Assembly: GCF_014638005.1 (NCBI RefSeq)
Contig: NZ_BMFG01000002.1
Location: 310,624 to 374,623, forward strand
Direction of reading: 5' to 3'
DNA length: 64,000 nucleotides
From: Flavobacterium orientale
Lineage (GTDB): Bacteria > Bacteroidota > Bacteroidia > Flavobacteriales > Flavobacteriaceae
The notes beneath the pieces were generated by a model that had not been told where the DNA came from, did not search any database, and was given only the letters and a program-made list of their open reading frames with translations. A program made the position numbers and the translations under genes. Shown in pieces: positions 1-7,946 of this stretch; positions within the stretch are counted from its first letter, which is position 1, and every line of letters begins with the position of its first letter.

Positions 1-1
1 T

Positions 2-2905
2 TTACCCGAAGCCATTTTAAATATCAATGAAGTCGTCGATAAAATTGAAATTTTCGACTTGGCTCGTGGCGTTTTGCTTCCTAAGTTTGACATTCCTGAA
101 GAATTTTTAGTTCCCGAAGATGAAGAAGATGGAGGAAAAAGAGGGGAAAATTTATTTTTAAGACATCTTACGTACGAGGGTGCAAAAAAACGATACGAAA
201 TCATCACTCCGGAAATTGAAGAACGTCTTGATTTTGAATTAAAAACAATTGAAAACACTGGTTATCCCGGTTATTTTTTGATTGTTCAAGATTTTATCAG
301 AGCCGCTCGTGAAATGGATGTTTCGGTGGGACCTGGTCGTGGTTCTGCTGCGGGTTCGGTGGTAGCCTATTGTTTGTGGATTACCAATATTGACCCATTA
401 GAATACGATTTGCTTTTTGAGCGTTTCCTGAATCCTGACAGGGTTTCAATGCCCGATATTGATATCGATTTTGATGATGAAGGTCGTGGTCGCGTGATGC
501 AATATGTAATTGATAAATACGGTTCAAATCAGGTAGCTCAAATTATCACTTATGGTAAAATGGCAACCAAATCATCGTTAAGAGATACCGCTCGTGTGCT
601 CGATTTACCACTTTTTGAAGCGGATAAATTAGCCAAATTAATTCCGGGAATGATGCCTGGAAAATGGAGTTTAGCCCGATTTTTATCCGATTCAATCGAC
701 GAAGTAAAAAAAGCCGTCCGTTCGGATGAGTTTGATAACATCAAAGAATTAATTGCGATTGCCAATCAAGGTGAATTGGCAGGAGAAACCATCCAACAAG
801 CAAAAGTATTGGAAGGATCGTTGCGAAATACCGGAATTCACGCCTGCGGAGTCATCATTACGCCAAGCGATATTACCAATTTCGTTCCTGTGGCAACGGC
901 AAAAGATTCCGATTTATATGTTACTCAATTTGATAACTCGGTGGTTGAAAGTGCCGGTTTGTTGAAGATGGACTTTTTGGGATTAAAAACCCTTACGTTA
1001 ATAAAAGATACGGTTAAATTAATTAAGTATCGAACCGGAAAAGAACTCGATCCGGATGCTTTTCCAATCGATGATGTCAAAACGTATGAATTATTTCAAC
1101 GTGGTGAAACGGTTGGAATTTTCCAGTACGAATCGGTTGGGATGCAAAAATACCTTCGTGATTTAAAGCCAACCGTTTTTGGGGATTTAATTGCGATGAA
1201 TGCCTTGTATCGTCCGGGACCATTAGAATATATTCCGTCTTTTGTTCTTAGAAAAAATGGCCAAGAAGAAATAAAATATGACTTAGATGCTTGTGCAGAA
1301 TATTTAAGCGAGACTTACGGAATTACAGTATATCAAGAGCAAGTAATGCTTTTGTCTCAATCTCTAGCCGATTTTTCAAAAGGTGATGCCGACGTTTTGC
1401 GTAAAGCAATGGGTAAAAAAGATAGAGCAACGTTGGATAAAATGAAACCAAAATTCATAGAACAAGCAGCATCTAAAGGTCACGATGCAACTGTTTTAGA
1501 GAAAATTTGGAAAGATTGGGAAGCTTTTGCAAGTTATGCCTTCAACAAATCGCATTCTACTTGCTATGCTTGGATTGGTTATCAAACAGCTTATTTAAAA
1601 GCTCATTATCCTGCGGAATATATGGCGGCGGTGCTTTCTAATAATATGAACGACATCAAACAGGTTTCGTTTTTTATGGAAGAATGTAAGCGAATGGGTA
1701 TGAAAGTATTGAGTCCGGATGTGAATGAATCATTCTATAAATTTACAGTAAATGATGATGGTGCGATTCGTTTTGGAATGGGAGCGATCAAAGGAGTAGG
1801 AGCCGGTGCAGTGGAAACCATCGTACAAAACCGATTGAAAGATGGAAAATATAAATCTATTTTTGATTTAGCAAAACGAATTGATTTGCGTGCAGCCAAC
1901 AAAAAGGCCTTTGAAAATTTAGCTTTAGCAGGTGGTTTTGATGGTTTTTCGGCAACACATCGTGCACAATATTTTCATCACGATGGTGATAATATCACAT
2001 TTTTGGAAAAAGCGATTCGTTACGGAGCAAAATTTCAGGAAAATGAAAATTCAGCTCAAGTGAGTTTGTTTGGAGAGGCAAGTGATGTGCAAATTGCTGA
2101 ACCACAAGTCCCACCATGCGACGAATGGAGTACGATGGAAAAACTAGCCAAAGAAAAAGAAGTAGTTGGAATTTATATTTCCGGACATCCGTTAGATGAT
2201 TTTCGTTTTGAGATGAAATATTTCTGTAATTCAAAATTAGAATACCTTAAAAATTTAGAGCAACACGTGAATAAGACGTTGACTTTTGGCGGAATTATTA
2301 CCAATGTCCAACACCGAGTTGCTCAAAACGGAAAAGGCTGGGCATCCTTTATGTTGGAAGGATATGACGAAAGCTACGAATTTAGAATTTATGGTGAAGA
2401 ATATTTAAAATTCCGTCATTTTATCATCCAAAATAATTTTACATTTATGAAAGTGATGGTGCGTGAAGGTTGGGCAAACAAAGAAACCGGTAAAAAAGGA
2501 GATCCGCGAATTACGTTTCAATTGATTCAATATTTGCAAGATGTTTTGCCGCAGTTTGCCAAGAAACTTATAATACAAATGAACATTGCAGACTTAAATA
2601 ATGCTCTTATTTCCGAGTTAAGTACCATTTTTAAATCCTTTCAAGGTGATAACGCCGTAACTTTTGAAGTGTTGGAATTGGAAAAAGTGAAAAAAGAAAT
2701 AGAGATAAAACCAGTGGTAATTGCTTCTGAAGAAGATTTAGATATTGAAAATTTAGAAGATATTGAAATGGAAATTGAAGCTCCAAAAGATGATATTCAA
2801 TTGATAACAAAGTTAACGATGCCAAGCAGAAAGTTAAAAGTTCAAATTTCAAATGAATTATTAAGTGAGTTGGAAAAAAGGCAAGTTGATTTTAGGTTGA
2901 ATTAA
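2..2905 (+). CDS. dnaE: DNA polymerase III subunit alpha, C-terminal part (5' end outside window)
   Basis: The replicative DNA polymerase III alpha subunit extends DNA strands at the fork. The reading frame is open from base 2 and continues upstream, so the gene is cut by the window edge and the N-terminal PHP domain is missing. Visible are the polymerase motifs GPGRGSAAGS (about 327-357) and PDIDIDFD (about 451-474), which carries catalytic aspartates, a helix-hairpin-helix around GVGAGA (about 1795) and an OB-fold region (about 2280-2400). The acidic C-terminal tail ends in a short basic stretch. The TTG at 59 is only an internal leucine codon, not a start. No replication partner genes are adjacent; thioredoxin follows from its own promoter. 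Family assignment is certain. Confidence 0.97.
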   Translation, partial: LPEAILNINEVVDKIEIFDLARGVLLPKFDIPEEFLVPEDEEDGGKRGENLFLRHLTYEGAKKRYEIITPEIEERLDFELKTIENTGYPGYFLIVQDFIRAAREMDVSVGPGRGSAAGSVVAYCLWITNIDPLEYDLLFERFLNPDRVSMPDIDIDFDDEGRGRVMQYVIDKYGSNQVAQIITYGKMATKSSLRDTARVLDLPLFEADKLAKLIPGMMPGKWSLARFLSDSIDEVKKAVRSDEFDNIKELIAIANQGELAGETIQQAKVLEGSLRNTGIHACGVIITPSDITNFVPVATAKDSDLYVTQFDNSVVESAGLLKMDFLGLKTLTLIKDTVKLIKYRTGKELDPDAFPIDDVKTYELFQRGETVGIFQYESVGMQKYLRDLKPTVFGDLIAMNALYRPGPLEYIPSFVLRKNGQEEIKYDLDACAEYLSETYGITVYQEQVMLLSQSLADFSKGDADVLRKAMGKKDRATLDKMKPKFIEQAASKGHDATVLEKIWKDWEAFASYAFNKSHSTCYAWIGYQTAYLKAHYPAEYMAAVLSNNMNDIKQVSFFMEECKRMGMKVLSPDVNESFYKFTVNDDGAIRFGMGAIKGVGAGAVETIVQNRLKDGKYKSIFDLAKRIDLRAANKKAFENLALAGGFDGFSATHRAQYFHHDGDNITFLEKAIRYGAKFQENENSAQVSLFGEASDVQIAEPQVPPCDEWSTMEKLAKEKEVVGIYISGHPLDDFRFEMKYFCNSKLEYLKNLEQHVNKTLTFGGIITNVQHRVAQNGKGWASFMLEGYDESYEFRIYGEEYLKFRHFIIQNNFTFMKVMVREGWANKETGKKGDPRITFQLIQYLQDVLPQFAKKLIIQMNIADLNNALISELSTIFKSFQGDNAVTFEVLELEKVKKEIEIKPVVIASEEDLDIENLEDIEMEIEAPKDDIQLITKLTMPSRKLKVQISNELLSELEKRQVDFRLN

Positions 2906-2976
2906 CTATCAATTCCACAAATACACTCATAATCAAAACTAATTTTCAATTAACACTTCATTAAGTTTTAAATTTT

Positions 2977-2984
2977 TAAATTTG
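2977..2984 (+). promoter_or_regulatory. -7 promoter element of trxA
   Basis: TAAATTTG matches the Bacteroidota -7 consensus TAnnTTTG. It lies 38 bases before the trxA start. I do not see a TTG at the usual -33 distance, so only the -7 box is claimed. Confidence 0.5.
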
Positions 2985-3022
2985 CAGTATAAATAATTGA
3001 ATAGTAATTAAAAAAATATAAA

Positions 3023-3340
3023 ATGGCATTAGCAATTACAGATGCTACTTTTGATGAAGTAGTTTTAAAATCAGACAAACCGGTAGTAGTAGATTTTTGG
3101 GCAGCTTGGTGCGGTCCTTGTAGAATGGTTGGGCCGGTTATCGACGAAATCGCAACAGAATATGAAGGAAAAGCTGTTGTTGGAAAAGTTGACGTAGATG
3201 CAAACCAAGAATTTGCTGCAAAATACGGCGTTAGAAATATTCCAACAGTTCTTGTTTTTCAAAATGGAGAAGTGGTAGGAAGACAAGTGGGCGTTGCTCC
3301 AAAGAAAAATTACACGGATGCAATTGATGCATTGTTGTAA
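3023..3340 (+). CDS. trxA: thioredoxin
   Basis: Small cytoplasmic thiol-disulfide oxidoreductase of 105 residues, the normal length for thioredoxin 1. The redox site WCGPC is at residues 29-33, and the cis-proline loop (NIPT) is near residue 73-76. The protein has no signal peptide, which fits a cytosolic role in reducing protein disulfides with thioredoxin reductase. It is a single-gene unit: its own promoter box is upstream and a strong terminator hairpin follows at 3363-3390. The start ATG is preceded by an A-rich leader, as usual in this group. Nothing about it is unusual. Confidence 0.97.
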   Translation: MALAITDATFDEVVLKSDKPVVVDFWAAWCGPCRMVGPVIDEIATEYEGKAVVGKVDVDANQEFAAKYGVRNIPTVLVFQNGEVVGRQVGVAPKKNYTDAIDALL

Positions 3341-3362
3341 TCCAAAATTATATTTGAACTTT

Positions 3363-3390
3363 AAAAGTCCGACGAAAGTTGGACTTTTTT
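3363..3390 (+). terminator. intrinsic terminator after trxA
   Basis: A stem AAAAGTCCGAC / GTTGGACTTTT with a GAAA loop is followed by a run of T on the plus strand. Confidence 0.85.
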
Positions 3391-3516
3391 GTTTTAAACA
3401 ATTGATTTTCAGAATTTATCATTGCTGTTTTATTTGTTTTTTGTAATTTCAATTTCTGTAATTTAATTAATTTACTTTCGATGTTAATTGATGTTATTCA
3501 TTTAAAACCTTAACCC

Positions 3517-4311
3517 ATGAATTTTAAAAATCAAATCGTATGGATTACCGGTGCTTCTTCAGGAATTGGAAGAGCTATGTCACTAGAGTTTGTTAAAAAC
3601 GGAGCTACTGTTGCCGTTTCAGCTAGAAGAATGGATGAATTAGATAAATTAGTTTTAGAAATTGAAAGTTCAGGCGGTAAAGCAAAAGCATTTTTCTGTG
3701 ATATTTTGGATGAAGTTAGTATTAAAAACTGTGTGAATCAAATAGTTGACACATTTGGTAAATTAGACGTAGCTGTTGCCAATGCCGGTTTTGGAGTATT
3801 CGGAAAAATGGAAGATTTGACGCAAGAAGAATGGCAACGCCAATTGCAAGGAAATGTAATTGGACTTGCTTTAACGGCCAAATATGCATTACCTCATTTA
3901 AAACAAACCAAGGGTAGACTCGCTTTAGTTGGGAGTGTTGGTGCTTATCTTCCAAATCCTTATGTTGGAGCCTACGGAGCTTCAAAAGCAGCGGTGAACT
4001 CAATTGGATTAACATTCCAAGTTGAATTACAAGATACTGGAGTAAGTTGTACAACGTTACACCCCGGTTTTGTTAAATCGGAAATAGCCCGAATTGATAA
4101 CGAAGGAGTTTGGCATCCAGAACGCAAAGATCCCAGACCTGAAAAAATGATGTGGCCCACTGAGAGAGCAGCACAAGTTATGGTTAAAGCCATTTGGTAT
4201 AGAAAACGTAATTATATTTTTACGGCCCATGGCAAAATTTTCATAGGTATACAACGCTGGTTTCCGGGTGTTATGAGAAAAATGATGGCAAAAGGACCTA
4301 AACCATCTTAA
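3517..4311 (+). CDS. short-chain dehydrogenase/reductase (SDR) family oxidoreductase
   Basis: A 264-residue classical SDR with a Rossmann fold that should use NAD(P)H to reduce or oxidise a hydroxyl or keto group; the substrate cannot be read from sequence. The glycine-rich cofactor motif TGASSGIG is at residues 11-18, the NAG motif near 90, the catalytic Ser near 140 and YxxxK at Tyr153/Lys157. The basic C-terminal region (residues about 220-264) is typical of SDRs often labelled DltE- or SDR7-like and may touch a membrane. A possible -7 box TACTTTCG sits at 3473-3480. It has no evident operon partner: the next gene starts 67 bases downstream from its own strong promoter. Confidence 0.9.
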   Translation: MNFKNQIVWITGASSGIGRAMSLEFVKNGATVAVSARRMDELDKLVLEIESSGGKAKAFFCDILDEVSIKNCVNQIVDTFGKLDVAVANAGFGVFGKMEDLTQEEWQRQLQGNVIGLALTAKYALPHLKQTKGRLALVGSVGAYLPNPYVGAYGASKAAVNSIGLTFQVELQDTGVSCTTLHPGFVKSEIARIDNEGVWHPERKDPRPEKMMWPTERAAQVMVKAIWYRKRNYIFTAHGKIFIGIQRWFPGVMRKMMAKGPKPS

Positions 4312-4344
4312 CAAAAAATTAGCGGAGTCTTGTGTGATTTTCTT

Positions 4345-4374
4345 TTGTGGCTCAAATGGGATTTGATATCTTTG
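4345..4374 (+). promoter_or_regulatory. consensus promoter (TTG-N19-TATCTTTG) of the DUF58 gene
   Basis: TTG at 4345-4347, a 19-base spacer and TATCTTTG at 4367-4374 form a full-match Bacteroidota sigma-A promoter. The DUF58 start codon begins only five bases after the -7 box, so the transcript would have almost no 5' leader. Confidence 0.8.
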
Positions 4375-4378
4375 AAAG

Positions 4379-5305
4379 ATGAACATTGAATCTCAAAAAG
4401 AAATAATTTCCGGTTTTAAACATTTAGAATTACTTGCTAATCAAGTAGTAGAAGGCTTTATTTCCGGCATGCATAAATCACCTTTTCATGGATTTTCTGC
4501 CGAATTTGCTGAGCATAAAGTGTATAACAAAGGCGAAAGCACCAAACACATCGATTGGAAATTATTTGCAAAAACCGATCGTTTATATACTAAGCGATAT
4601 GAAGAAGAAACCAATCTTCGATGTCATTTAATTATTGATAATTCTTCTTCTATGCATTTTCCGAAGTTAAAAAATGGCGAACCATTTTATGAAAGTAAAA
4701 TAGGATTTTCGGTTTTAGCGTCTGCGGTTTTGATGAATTTACTAAAGAAACAACGTGATGCCGTAGGTTTAAGTGTTTATTCAGATACCTATGAATATTA
4801 TGCTCCCGAAAAGGGAAGTGATCGCCACCATCGAATGGTTTTAAATAAATTGGAAGAGCTGCTGGAAAAACCAAAAGAATCAAAGCCAACGGAAACTGTT
4901 ACATTTTTGCATCAAATTGCCGAAAAAATGCAACGTCGTTCGATGATTATTTTGTTTACCGATATGTTTCAAACCGGTGAAGAAGAAGCTCTTTTTAATG
5001 CTCTTCAACATTTGAAACACAACAAGCATAAAGTTGTTTTGTTTCACGTTGTGGATGAGAAAAGAGAACTCAACTTCGATTTTGATAATGCTCCACGTAA
5101 ATTTATTGATGTTGAAACCGGAGAAACCGTCAATTTGTTTGCAGAAAACATCAAAGAAGCTTACGAAAAAAGTGTCGATTCTTATTTCAAAAAAGTAGCG
5201 ATGACTTGTGCTCAAAACAAAATAAAATATGTTCCCGTTAATGTGGGAGCCAATTTTGAAAAAATATTAACCACATATTTGGTTGAAAAACAAATGTTTG
5301 GATAG
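4379..5305 (+). CDS. DUF58 domain-containing protein (vWA-like)
   Basis: A 308-residue DUF58 protein. This family has a von Willebrand A-like fold and is usually found with MoxR ATPases and Bat proteins; its biochemical role is unsettled. Visible are the conserved N-terminal block around FAEHKVY and HIDWKLFAKTD (residues about 44-70) and the MIDAS-like IDNSSSM near residues 85-91, consistent with metal binding. There is no signal peptide or membrane segment, so it should be cytoplasmic. No moxR or bat gene is adjacent here; it stands alone between an SDR gene and tRNA-Asp. The ATG at 4379 is supported by conserved-looking sequence from the first residues, although it nearly overlaps the promoter. 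Confidence 0.9.
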   Translation: MNIESQKEIISGFKHLELLANQVVEGFISGMHKSPFHGFSAEFAEHKVYNKGESTKHIDWKLFAKTDRLYTKRYEEETNLRCHLIIDNSSSMHFPKLKNGEPFYESKIGFSVLASAVLMNLLKKQRDAVGLSVYSDTYEYYAPEKGSDRHHRMVLNKLEELLEKPKESKPTETVTFLHQIAEKMQRRSMIILFTDMFQTGEEEALFNALQHLKHNKHKVVLFHVVDEKRELNFDFDNAPRKFIDVETGETVNLFAENIKEAYEKSVDSYFKKVAMTCAQNKIKYVPVNVGANFEKILTTYLVEKQMFG

Positions 5306-5343
5306 TGCGAACTAAAATTGATTAAAAAAAGCAAAAAAAATCC

Positions 5344-5373
5344 TTGCAAATATAGAAATACGTTGTATATTTG
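5344..5373 (+). promoter_or_regulatory. promoter of tRNA-Asp (TTG-N19-TATATTTG)
   Basis: TTG at 5344-5346 and TATATTTG at 5366-5373 are separated by 19 bases, and the mature tRNA begins 18 bases further on. The same TATATTTGCA core is found before the tRNA-Leu and tRNA-Phe genes in this window. Confidence 0.8.
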
Positions 5374-5391
5374 CAACCGCAATAAAGCGAT

Positions 5392-5465
5392 GGTTTGGTA
5401 GTTCAGTTGGTTAGAATACATGCCTGTCACGCATGGGGTCGCGGGTTCGAGTCCCGTCCAGACCG
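5392..5465 (+). tRNA. tRNA-Asp (anticodon GTC)
   Basis: A 74-base cloverleaf. The acceptor stem is GGTTTGG / CCAGACC, the anticodon arm is CATGC-CTGTCAC-GCATG giving GTC, and the T-arm contains GGTTCGAGTCC. The discriminator is G and no CCA is encoded. It has its own promoter and terminator, so it is a single-gene transcription unit. Confidence 0.96.
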
Positions 5466-5475
5466 CTAAATTGGG

Positions 5476-5505
5476 AAAAGCGATTCAGAGATGAATCGCT
5501 TTTTT
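5476..5505 (+). terminator. terminator after tRNA-Asp
   Basis: Stem AAAAGCGATTC / GAATCGCTTTT with an AGAGAT loop, followed by a T run. Confidence 0.85.
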
Positions 5506-5582
5506 GCCCAAAAAAGCATTTAAAATAGTTGTGTTGTTTTGGACGACCGAAAGGAAGTCCCGGTTTAGTAGTTAGACCAATG

Positions 5583-5616
5583 AAAAGCTTTTCACCTTTT
5601 GGTGAATGGCTTTTTT
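5583..5616 (+). terminator. second hairpin with T run between tRNA-Asp and the pseudouridine synthase
   Basis: AAAAGC plus CACC pair with GGTG plus GCTTTT around a TTTT loop, and a T run follows. It lacks an obvious gene directly upstream other than tRNA-Asp, which already has a terminator; see the finding on a possible decayed tRNA module. Confidence 0.6.
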
Positions 5617-5652
5617 GCTTTATAAAAGTCTGCATATATTTAATTTTTTTTC

Positions 5653-6222
5653 ATGTCTCACCGCCACTTCTTAATCCACAAACCCTACGGCTACCTCAGT
5701 CAGTTTATTTATGAACTAAAACGCACCAAAAAGTTATTAGGAGAATTATACGATTTTCCAGTCGGAACTATGGCAATTGGGCGTTTAGACGAAGATTCCG
5801 AAGGCTTACTCATTCTCACCACCGACGGCATGATGAGCGAAGTAGTACGAAGCAAAAAAGTAGAAAAAGAATACTATGCTCAAGTGGACGGAATCATCAC
5901 TCAACAAGCCGTTGACCAACTTCAAAACGGTGTTTTAATTGGTTTTAAAGGAACCAAATACAAAACCATAAAATGTCAGGCTAAACTGATTGATGATCCA
6001 AATTTTCCACTTCGTTCCCAAAAAATACGTGATGAACGACACGGCCCAACCTCTTGGGTTTCCATCAAATTAACAGAAGGTAAATTTCGTCAAGTGCGAA
6101 AAATGACTTCTGCTGTAGGTTTCCCAACTTTGCGTTTAGTTCGTGTGCGAATTGGAAATTTTCACTTAGCTAATTTACAATCAGGAGAAGTTATGGAGAT
6201 TGAAAGTGTTTTAGGGGTTTAA
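5653..6222 (+). CDS. rluE: 23S rRNA pseudouridine synthase, RluE-like
   Basis: A 189-residue pseudouridine synthase of the RsuA/RluB/RluE/RluF branch without an S4 domain, which matches RluE; that enzyme modifies U2457 of 23S rRNA in E. coli. The N-terminal HKPYGYLSQF block, the catalytic-aspartate motif GRLDEDSEGLL (residues about 43-53) and the C-terminal KLTEGKFRQVRKM block are all present. The start ATG at 5653 gives the normal short N-terminus. It is transcribed toward the oppositely oriented TspO gene. The exact target uridine is inferred from family similarity, not proven. Confidence 0.9.
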   Translation: MSHRHFLIHKPYGYLSQFIYELKRTKKLLGELYDFPVGTMAIGRLDEDSEGLLILTTDGMMSEVVRSKKVEKEYYAQVDGIITQQAVDQLQNGVLIGFKGTKYKTIKCQAKLIDDPNFPLRSQKIRDERHGPTSWVSIKLTEGKFRQVRKMTSAVGFPTLRLVRVRIGNFHLANLQSGEVMEIESVLGV

Positions 6223-6264
6223 AATTTAATAAATCAGTGAATCTGCGGCCAAAACACAAATTTT

Positions 6265-6747
6265 TTACCTATTCAACCACCAAATACTTCCATTCAAAAT
6301 CATCGCAAAACTTACCCAAAGTAGATATGGAATCATCAATTTACTTGCCAACGCATCAATGGGTTTAAATAATTTAATGGTTTCAAAAATCATCAACCAA
6401 AGCAAAAGAATTTCAACTAATGCTAAAAAAGGATTTTGTAATCCAAAAAACAAAAAGCTCCATAAAGAATTCAAAATCAATTGAATCAAAAAAACCCAAA
6501 GTGCTTTTTTAACCAAAACCGGAACTGCTTCCATTTTACTCCAAACTAATCCGGCACTTATGCCCATCATTACATATAAAATCGTCCAAACCGGAGCAAA
6601 AACTTCGTTAGGCGGATTAAAAGATGGTTTATTTATGGTTGGATACCATGTAGTGATTGAAGATTGTGTCACTAAACTCGAACCATAACCAACGCCCAAA
6701 CAAATGGCAACGGCAATCGCAATTTTTACTATTTTTGACATATTCAT
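6265..6747 (-). CDS. TspO/MBR family membrane protein
   Basis: A 160-residue TspO/peripheral benzodiazepine-receptor homologue with five predicted membrane helices and the expected Trp/Pro-rich signature (WYPTINKPSFNPP near residues 33-45, WTILYVMMG near 54, NSLWSFLFFG near 92). Family members bind porphyrins and other hydrophobic ligands and are linked to stress responses; the role here is not shown by context. The gene is divergent from mvaD and convergent with rluE. Two ATGs are possible (residue 1 or 3); both give the same first helix. A TACTTTTG -7 box lies just upstream. Confidence 0.93.
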   Translation of the reverse strand: MNMSKIVKIAIAVAICLGVGYGSSLVTQSSITTWYPTINKPSFNPPNEVFAPVWTILYVMMGISAGLVWSKMEAVPVLVKKALWVFLIQLILNSLWSFLFFGLQNPFLALVEILLLWLMIFETIKLFKPIDALASKLMIPYLLWVSFAMILNGSIWWLNR

Positions 6748-6754
6748 TTTTATT

Positions 6755-6762
6755 CAAAAGTA
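6755..6762 (-). promoter_or_regulatory. -7 element of the TspO gene
   Basis: On the minus strand TACTTTTG fits TAnnTTTG, seven bases before the first possible start codon. No matching -33 TTG was seen. Confidence 0.45.
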
Positions 6763-6803
6763 ACAAATCTGCTTTCGAAAAAGAGTGAATCACTCAAAAA
6801 ATG

Positions 6804-6811
6804 TATCTTTG
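6804..6811 (+). promoter_or_regulatory. -7 element of mvaD
   Basis: TATCTTTG matches the consensus exactly and lies inside the longest possible mvaD reading frame. Transcription from it would begin after the ATG at 6801, which argues for the ATG at 6828 as the real start. Confidence 0.6.
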
Positions 6812-6827
6812 CCCAAAAATAAATTGC

Positions 6828-7916
6828 ATGCTGTCTCCTTCAGATTTTATTCCTAAAAATTATCCGAAAACGGTCGAAAATGGAAGTTTTCAATGGTCGG
6901 CTCCAAGCAATATCGCCTTAGTGAAATATTGGGGAAAAAAGGAAAATCAAATTCCGGCCAATCCATCCATCAGTTTTACGTTGAAAAATTGTAAAACTAT
7001 CACAAATCTGTCTTTTTCTAAAATTGAAAAAACGGATAACTTTTCATTCGATTTGTTGTTTGAAGGAAAATCAAAAGAATCATTCCGACCAAAAATTCAA
7101 AAATTTCTGGAAAGAGTAGAAGTTTATTTGCCTTTTTTAAAAGAGTATCATTTTACGATTGATACACAAAATACATTTCCCCATAGTTCAGGAATAGCGT
7201 CTTCAGCATCCGGAATGGCAGCATTGGCGGTGAATTTTATGAGTTTGGAAAAGGAATTAAACCCTGAAATGACAGAGGGTTATTTTAACCAAAAAGCTTC
7301 TTTTTTGGCTCGATTAGGTTCAGGAAGTGCTTGCAGAAGTATAAAAGGTGAAGTTGTTATTTGGGGAAATCATAATCAAACTGAAAACAGTTCTGATTTA
7401 TTTGGGATTGAATTTTCTGAACTTCATCACAATTTTAAAAATTATCAAGACACGATTTTATTGGTTGATAAAGGCGAAAAACAAGTATCGAGTACGTTAG
7501 GTCATGATTTGATGAATGGTCATCCGTTTGCCGAAAGAAGATTTGAACAAGCTCACAAAAATTTGTCGCAAATCAAAACCATTTTAACGAATGGGGATGT
7601 AAATGAATTTGTCAAATTAGTGGAAAGCGAAGCTTTGACGTTGCATGCTATGATGATGACATCCATGCCGTATTTTATTTTGATGAAACCTAACACGTTG
7701 GAAATCATCAACAAAATTTGGAAATTCAGGGAACAAACTTCCATTCCAGTTTGTTTTACTTTAGATGCAGGTGCCAATGTACACGTGCTTTATCCCGCAA
7801 ACGTTAGAGAAGAAGTTTTGCAATTTATTAAGAATGAATTAGTTGTGCATTGTCAAAACGAGCAGTATATTTGTGACGAAATTGGTGTGGGAGCGATTGA
7901 ATTCACTAAATTTTAA
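6828..7916 (+). CDS. mvaD: diphosphomevalonate decarboxylase
   Basis: Catalyses ATP-dependent decarboxylation of mevalonate 5-diphosphate to isopentenyl diphosphate, the last step of the mevalonate pathway. The 362-residue GHMP-fold protein shows SNIALVKYWGK near the N-terminus and the ATP-binding loop PHSSGIASSASG at about residues 118-129, followed by the GSGSACRS motif. The reading frame is open from an ATG at 6801, but that codon overlaps the promoter -7 box, so the ATG at 6828 is preferred. The next two genes, a mevalonate kinase-like GHMP kinase and a UbiA-family prenyltransferase, follow at short distance on the same strand, so an isoprenoid operon is likely. Confidence 0.93.
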   Translation: MLSPSDFIPKNYPKTVENGSFQWSAPSNIALVKYWGKKENQIPANPSISFTLKNCKTITNLSFSKIEKTDNFSFDLLFEGKSKESFRPKIQKFLERVEVYLPFLKEYHFTIDTQNTFPHSSGIASSASGMAALAVNFMSLEKELNPEMTEGYFNQKASFLARLGSGSACRSIKGEVVIWGNHNQTENSSDLFGIEFSELHHNFKNYQDTILLVDKGEKQVSSTLGHDLMNGHPFAERRFEQAHKNLSQIKTILTNGDVNEFVKLVESEALTLHAMMMTSMPYFILMKPNTLEIINKIWKFREQTSIPVCFTLDAGANVHVLYPANVREEVLQFIKNELVVHCQNEQYICDEIGVGAIEFTKF

Positions 7917-7946
7917 CTACATTTACACGATAACATAACAGTTACT

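Noticed and set aside
3722..4054. 110-codon minus-strand frame within the SDR gene
   Set aside because: Antisense shadow of a clear SDR coding sequence.
5411..5635. 74-codon minus-strand frame over tRNA-Asp (contains GLDGTRTRDPMRDR)
   Set aside because: It is the antisense translation of the tRNA gene and its terminator, a well-known type of false protein.
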